This document shows positions 58,695 to 64,000 of a DNA stretch of 64,000 nt, one piece after another. The notes beneath the pieces were generated by a model. It was given only the letters and a program-made list of their open reading frames with translations. It was not told the origin of the DNA and searched no databases. The stretch is from Diphasiastrum complanatum. Lineage: Eukaryota > Streptophyta > Lycopodiopsida > Lycopodiales > Lycopodiaceae. The translations under genes and the position numbers were made by a program. How positions within the stretch are numbered: position 1 is the stretch's first letter; the number at the start of each line of letters is the position of its first letter. Location: contig CM055095.1 of NCBI GenBank assembly GCA_029204225.1, positions 39,732,141 to 39,796,140 of the forward strand, in the 5' to 3' direction.

Positions 58695-59453
58695 TCATTT
58701 CAGTTCCCCCAACTCTTCTTGGGACATCCTATAGGGTGCTCGTGAAGTTGGTTCTGTTCCTGGTACCAACTCAACCTTATGGTCCACTGGTCTTCGAGGA
58801 GGTAACTTAGCTGGGAGTTCTTCTGGAAACACATCGCTAAATTCCTCTAGCAAATCTGCCACCTCCTTTGGCAAGTTTTTCTGTTGTGCGTTTTTCCCTT
58901 CTGGAACCTCTCTACAGATACAAAGTAAGCACTTTGACCTTTTCCCTTTCGCCATGCTTTTAATCACAGATGCAGCAACCAGATTTTGTTCAATATCGGT
59001 GCCCTTCGCGTTCCCTCTAGGCAGAGCTTTTGTCATACAGATCTGTCCCTTGTAATCCAAGAGAACCAAGTTTGAACTCTTACCCAAAACTGCAACACAA
59101 TGTTCATTTAGCCAGGGAAGGCCCAAAATTACATCGAAGGCATCCATCTCTAAAATCAAAAAGCTAAGTTCAGCCTTCCATCTCCCAATTTGCACCGGGA
59201 TGTTCAGTGTTGCTTTGTTTGCGTCCAGTGCTCCCTTTGCTGTTTCTATCTTGAGCGTTGATGTTACATTTCTGGTCGGCAAGCTGAACTGTTCCACTAC
59301 GCTCCTTGAAATATAGTTATGTGAAGCTCTGGAGTCGATCATGAAATCTGACTTCCTTCCCGCGATCTTTCCGGATAGGAATAATAATCTTGAACCAATC
59401 TTGGGGGTTGCCCCATGGAATTTCCTTTCCATACTTGTGTGTCGTCCACTCAT
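58695..59453 (-). pseudogene. Gypsy aspartic protease
   Basis: The minus frame starts MSGRHTSMERKFHGATP. KSDFMIDSRASHNYISRSVV is the protease active site with DSRA where D-S-G-A is expected, so Gly is replaced by Arg. DAFDVILGLPWLNEH is the second conserved block. It ends with the pre-RT spacer EELPAKLPPRRPVDHKVELV. No zinc knuckle or gag precedes it. Confidence 0.85.
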
Positions 59454-60166
59454 AAATGTAAGCTCCTCTCACAACTCCCAACTAGATCAGATCACCTGGA
59501 TCAAAACAAGTCGTCAGGGATAATTCAGGTCCAAGCAAGCACACCACAAACGAACATACCAACCAAAGCTAAACAGAGGATCCCTCTCAAGTCACATTCC
59601 CCTTGAGACCGGACATAGGACCTTTGTCTAGCCGCGCCCACACAAATCTATCACAGAATTAGCCCACAGGAAACATCCATCCAACCATCCGTGCTTTCAC
59701 CATTAACCAGCACATTGCCTCAGTCACGCCCCACCACTTTTTGGTCAATAGCCCTTATAGCTAAACGATCGATAGCTATCCCGCACCGACAGCTAACCAC
59801 CCGTGCTTTACACCCGAATTCGAGCAGCATCTCTGTATCAATGGTTAACCCGTACAGTTCGAATATGTCGTCCCACACCCCACAAGGTACAGACCATGCT
59901 TTCACCTACCTAGGCAGCACTTTGCCTCATCCGTCCTATGTGCAGATAGCGCCAGGATCGAATCGCGAGAACTGACCATGCTTACACCTCGAGGGCAGCA
60001 CTTTGACTCATCAAGTCCCCCGTTCTGCCGACCACCCCGACTGTGGATGCACTCGTGCTTACACTGTGGGCAGCACCTTGCACAACGGTTTTCCTGACAA
60101 ATTCCAAAATGTGGCCATCCCTGTGAGACTTGTGTAGTTGACCGGCTAGTCGGCTCTGATACCACA
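59454..60166 (-). other. Gypsy leader with five irregular repeats; primer-binding site
   Basis: Non-coding. On the plus strand a motif 'C(G/A)TGCTT(T)(C)ACACC......GGCAGCAC.TTG.CTCATC' occurs about five times, near 59690, 59802, 59895, 59977 and 60054, with 50-110 bp spacing. TGGTATCAGAGC (minus, plus 60153-60164) is the primer-binding site two bases from the LTR. Confidence 0.7.
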
Positions 60167-60958
60167 TGTTGCGCCGGCGCCTCAAAGGGCGCTGGGACTT
60201 GAGCGGTTTCCCCAACACACGCTTAAGTCTAACATTCATCCATCATGCACTTACGTAAAAGCCAACTCAGAAACGTAACAAGCTTAACCATTCAGACTTA
60301 AGAAAACTGGAATCCCAACCAACCCGAAAGCCAACTCAGAATCCATCCCCAAAAGATAACCAAAGGCAAAGACAAGCCACACATGAAACCCAAGGCGTAG
60401 TGGTCCCCAAACTGACCAATTGGCATAGCGGCATGCCCCATGTCGATGACAAGGCCCTTAGGTGTCGGCGACGCAAAAAGGTTGTAGTAAGGGTCCTTCC
60501 ACTTGGACCAGTCCCGGAGGCGAAACCGAAATGGTAATCATCCCCAAGGATCAACTTTATTAGATTTGGAAGAGGTTACATTCATACATAAACTAACTGG
60601 TCTCGGGGCCACCAACACGTGCTAGGCATTGTGCCTGGCTCGTGCTGATAGAGGGAGCTGAGACCTGGCGATTGGATTCCTGGCGCTGGTTGAGCTGCCC
60701 AAGTTTCTGTCTGCCGGACTCTCCCTATAGTTCTGCTGTGATTCGGCGCACCCCCTCTGTTCTGAAACACAGTGCTTTATGGTAAAGCACGCTTTTTAGG
60801 ACTTAATTTTTATTTTGCTGATTAAGCATGGCAAGCCTGGCAGAATCAGTCTGGCTCCCGGACATGGGTCCCGGGAGCCGTCCCGGCGGCAGAATCAACT
60901 TGCTTCTTGACTAGGCCATGACTCGAGCTCCAGAGCTAGCTCTTGACTTGTGACTACT
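60167..60958 (-). repeat. Gypsy 5' LTR, interrupted
   Basis: Matches 54846-55639 and stops after CTACT at 60958, where the other LTR continues TGACTAGCTCGCC. A different LTR starts there with TGTTGTAAAGCTACC. The missing ~125 bp should lie beyond the window end. Confidence 0.85.
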
Positions 60959-62338
60959 TGTTGTAAAGCTACCTTTACAAGCTTTACTTCCGGCGCCATC
61001 GGTGCTAGCTATGTCCCCGGCGCCAGCAGCGCCCCTGCTACTCCCGGTGCCACTGTGACCAGAATCCAGCCGACGCCAAGTTCCTATGGCTGAAAATCTT
61101 TGATCGGTTCTAGCGGAGTCCAGAGAGCTCAGATTGATGTGCAATCACCTCACACGATCTAGGCATGATTAAAGGAAGCCTGGGGATCAATAAAATCTAG
61201 AGAGAGAAAATGACTTTCTAGATAGAGAAAATTCTAGAGAGAGAAAAACGTGCTTTACCAGCTTGGGTAGAGTGCTTGGTATAAGGGGGGTGCCGAATCA
61301 CACCAATACTATAGGGGAGTGCGGGTTGCGACTCAGGACGAGCTCCAACCAAGTCTCAGCCTCTCTTGCTGGAATGTTGTCATGGCTCTCGCCTTGGCAT
61401 GCTAGCGCCCCGGAGACTAGGGTCGGTCACACACTTGAAATGTAACCTTCTCAGATTTATCAATAAAGTGAGATTTTCCTCAAACTGACTCTGATTACCT
61501 TCTGGGTTTCAGTGTTCGGTAAAAGCGCCAGTTGTAAGGCCGCTTTCAAAATTTTTAACTTGGCACATAGCTGAGGTCGTATCCCGGGACGCCAGCGGTA
61601 TGTCGTCGGGACCATTCGGTCCGTAGCGCCAGCGATATGCTGTCGGGACCATTTGGTCCAGGAACTGGTTGTTTCCATATCTGTCGCGGCTTGTGGTTTT
61701 GAGTGTTCCTTGCATGAACGTCTTGGCACATAGCTGAGGGTCGTATCCCGGGACGCCAGCGGTATGCCGTCGGGACCATTCGGTCCGTGGCGCCAGCGGT
61801 ATGCTGTCGGGACAATTTGGTCCAGGAACTGGTTGTTTCCATATCTGTCGCGGCTTGTGGTTCTGAGTGTGCCTTGCATGAACGTGAATGGGTTAAGCTC
61901 TTGGGGAACGGGCTCTAACCTGTCGGCTGAGTTGGATGGCTTGCTTGGGTGGATGTTACCTGTTTATGGCTGTCCAGTCTGGCGAGGCGCCAGGTTGGCT
62001 TCCAGCGCTCGTGACGAAGCTTTCAGTTGGTTAAGTCTGATATAAGTCAGACCGCTTGCTTGGAATGGATGTTACTCGTTTGTAACGAAGCTTCGAGTTG
62101 ATTAAGTTTGATGTATGTCGGGCGGCTTGCTTGGAGGGAAGTCACCCACATCGGGACCCCCGATCTGGCATGGCGCCAGGTTGGATCTCAATGTTGGTCC
62201 TTGGAACTTCAAGTTGGTTAAGTCTAATCGTTGTTGGCGAGTTGGCTGCTTGTATGTCAAGTGGGTTCGAATGGCAAGAGTTGAAGGCTGGAAAGCTAAG
62301 TCGTGGTTCCCGGCTCCCTTTGGGATGCCTGCGCTACA
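60959..62338 (+). repeat. inverted-pair LTR, left copy, with internal 163-bp duplication
   Basis: Starts TGTTGTAAAGCTACC and ends CTGCGCTACA. A 163-bp unit is duplicated in tandem (61561-61723 and 61724-61886). Each unit itself holds two ~37-bp sub-repeats with GCCAGCG(G/A)TATG and GTCGGGACCATT(C/T)GGTCC. The right copy has only one unit. A short CCGGCGCC(A)-rich stretch lies near 60990-61070. Open frames in this LTR are not taken as genes. Confidence 0.8.
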
Positions 62339-62816
62339 CCGTGCTTTCACCATTAAGCAGCACATTGCCTCAGTCATGCCCCACCACTTTTTGGTCGATA
62401 GCCCTTATAGCTAAACGATCGGAAGCTATCCCGCACCGGCAGCTAACCACCCGTGCTTTACACCCAAATTCGAGTAGCATCTCTGTATCAATGGTTAACC
62501 CGTACAGTTCGAATATGTCGCCCCGCACCCCACAAGGTACAGACCGTGCTTTCACCTCCCTAGACAGCACTTTGACTCATCCGTCCTACTTGCAGACAGC
62601 GCCAGGCCCGAACCGCGAGAACTGACCGTGCTTACACCTCAAGGGCAGCAGCTTGACTCATCAAGTCCCCCGTTTTGTCGACCACCCCGACCGTGGATGC
62701 ACCCGTGCTTACACTGTGGGCAGCACCTTGCACAACAGTTGTCTTGATGAACCCCAAACCGTGGCCATTTCTGTGAGATCCGTGTAGCTGACCGGCCAGT
62801 CGGCTCTGATTCCACA
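62339..62816 (-). other. leader remnant between the inverted LTRs
   Basis: About 90% similar by eye to 59690-60166 of the Gypsy element, including all five 'CGTGCTT..CACC' repeats and a primer-binding site mutated at one base (TGGAATCAGAGC on minus, 62803-62814). It starts exactly at the first repeat, directly after CTACA of the left LTR. All coding sequence is gone. Confidence 0.8.
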
Positions 62817-64000
62817 TGTAGCGCAGGCATCCCAAAGGGAGCCGAGAACCACAACTTAGCTTCCCAGCCTTCAACTCTTGCCATCCAAACCCACTTGACA
62901 TACAAGCAGTCAACTCGCCAACAACGATCAGACTTAACCAACTTGAAGTTCCGAAAACCAACATTGAGATCCAACCTGGCGCCATGCCAGATCGGGGGTC
63001 CCGATGTGGGTGACTTCCCTCCAAGCAAGCCGCCCGACATACATCAGACTTAACCAACTCGAAGCTTCGTTACAAACGAGTAACATCCATTCCAAGCAAG
63101 CGGTTTGACTTACATCAGACTTAACCAACTGAAAGCTTCGTCACGAGCGCTGGAAGCCAACCTGGCGCCACGCCAGGCTGGACAACCATAAACAGGTAAC
63201 GTCCACCCAAGCAAGCCATCCAACTCAGCCGACAGGTTAGAGCCCATTCCCCAAGAGCTTAACCCATTCACGTTCATGCAAGGAACACTCAGAACCACAA
63301 GCCGAGACAGATATGGAAACAACCAGTTCTTGGACCAAATGGTCTCGACAGCATACCGCTGGCGCCACGGACCGAATGATCCCGACGGCATACCGCTGGC
63401 ATCCCGGGATACGACCCTCAGCTATGTGCCAAGATAAAAATTTTGAAAGCGGCCTTACAACTGGCGCTTTTATCGAACACTGAAACCCAGAAGGTAATCA
63501 GAGTCAGTTTGAAAAAAAATCCCACTTTATTGATAAATCTGAGAAGGTTATATTTCAAGTGTGTGACCGACCCTAGTCTCTGGGGCGCTAGCATGCCAAG
63601 GCGAGAGCCATGACAACATTCCAACAAGGGAGGCTGAGACTTGGTTGGAGCTTGCCCTGAGTCGCAACCCGCACTCCCCTATAATATTGGTGCGATTCGG
63701 CACCCCCCCCATACCAAGCACTCTACCCAAGCTGGTAAAGCACGTTTTTCTCTCTCTAGGATTTTCTCTTTCTAGAAAGTCATTTTCTCTCTCTAGATTT
63801 TATTGATCCCCAAGCTTCCTTTAATCATGCCTAGATCGTGTGATGTGATTGCACATCGATCTGAGCTCTCTGGACTCCGCTAGAACCGATCAAAGATTTT
63901 AAGCCATAGGAACTTGGCGCCGGCTGGATTCTAGTCACAGTGGCGCCGGGAGCAGCAGGGGCGCTGCTGGCGCCGGGGACATAGCTGGCGCCGGAAGTAA
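62817..64000 (-). repeat. inverted-pair LTR, right copy, cut by the window edge
   Basis: On plus starts TGTAGCGCAGGCATCCC. It is the reverse complement of 60981-62338, lacking one 163-bp unit. Numerous single-base differences from the left copy show the pair is not recent. The missing end is about 20-30 bp. Confidence 0.8.

Larger units (their letters stand above)
54846..60958 (-). mobile_element. Ty3/gypsy chromovirus lacking gag
   Basis: Minus-strand element: 3' LTR 54846-55763, polypurine tract, integrase with chromodomain, RNase H, RT, protease, 0.7-kb leader, primer-binding site 60153-60164, and 5' LTR from 60167, which is interrupted at 60959. Over the first ~400 bp the two LTRs differ at roughly 5-6% of positions by eye. 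No gag core or zinc knuckle is found between protease and leader, so the element depended on other elements for particles. Confidence 0.85.
60959..64000. mobile_element. nested unit of two inverted LTRs around a 478-bp leader
   Basis: LTR in plus orientation (60959-62338), leader with primer-binding site (62339-62816), LTR in minus orientation (62817 to beyond 64000). Both outer ends carry the same LTR terminus (TGTTGTAAAGCT on the left; the right copy reaches the matching region, GGCGCCGGAAGTAA, at the window edge). The insertion is inside the Gypsy 5' LTR after CTACT. The LTRs are a related subfamily: both families start TGTTGTAAAGCT and end with CCCTTT....GCG(C/A).(T/A)ACA type text. Confidence 0.75.

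Noticed and set aside
61460-61879. Minus-strand repeat protein (two near-identical halves)
   Set aside because: Arises from the 163-bp LTR duplication; the frame is not kept in the right-hand LTR.
62098-63128. Mirror-image frames such as SDVCRAACLEGSHPHRDPRS on both strands
   Set aside because: The same LTR and leader sequence read in the two inverted copies; not genes.
62339-64000. Assembly fold-back artefact explaining the inverted LTRs
   Set aside because: The two LTRs differ by many substitutions and by a 163-bp unit, which a chimeric read would not show.

Overview
This is nuclear DNA from a land plant with a large, repeat-rich genome. The evidence is Ty1/copia and Ty3/gypsy LTR retrotransposons with plant-type primer-binding sites (a TGGTATCAGAGC type and a TGGCGCCGTTG type), a CACTA/En-Spm transposase relic, a LINE relic, a tRNA-derived SINE and foldback MITEs. 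The only intact gene is a plant carboxylesterase of the CXE/GID1-like family (45542-46555, +). Low gene density and heavily decayed, nested elements would fit a gymnosperm or a fern, but no sequence here fixes the species.

Left part (1-12 kb): a hypothetical exon, a broken NEP1-interacting/RING-H2-like gene fragment, a LINE remnant, hairpin-rich repeats, two Copia remnants in opposite orientations, and an 860-bp compound microsatellite field. 12.4-16.4 kb: a decayed CACTA transposase on the minus strand. 16.5-22.6 kb: two paralogous acidic hypothetical reading frames, one upstream of an apparent polypurine tract and LTR, separated by a Copia RT/RNase H remnant.

Middle (24-41 kb): a family of retroelements without reverse transcriptase. 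On the minus strand, 24.2-32.4 kb reads, in transcription order, as primer-binding site, repetitive leader, gag with two zinc knuckles, protease, a second leader with a TATA box, and a broken coiled-coil open reading frame, followed by an LTR-like segment. On the plus strand, 33.8-40.3 kb holds a tandem LTR-gag-LTR-gag-LTR array of a related gag-only (TR-GAG type) family. Both use the same paired zinc-knuckle signature. At 40.6-41.7 kb a minus-strand reading frame joins decapeptide repeats to a SET-like tail.

Right part (42-64 kb): a degenerate ~200-bp repeat interrupted by a Copia fragment, the CXE gene, a short SINE with a perfect 13-bp target duplication, and two related palindromic MITEs. 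A nest follows: a Copia element (49653-54845) whose 5' LTR is interrupted by a gag-less chromodomain Gypsy element (54846 onward), whose own 5' LTR is interrupted at 60959 by a unit made of two inverted LTRs around a 478-bp leader. The far side of this nest lies beyond the window.

All homology calls are from reading translations and motifs by eye; no database search was run.
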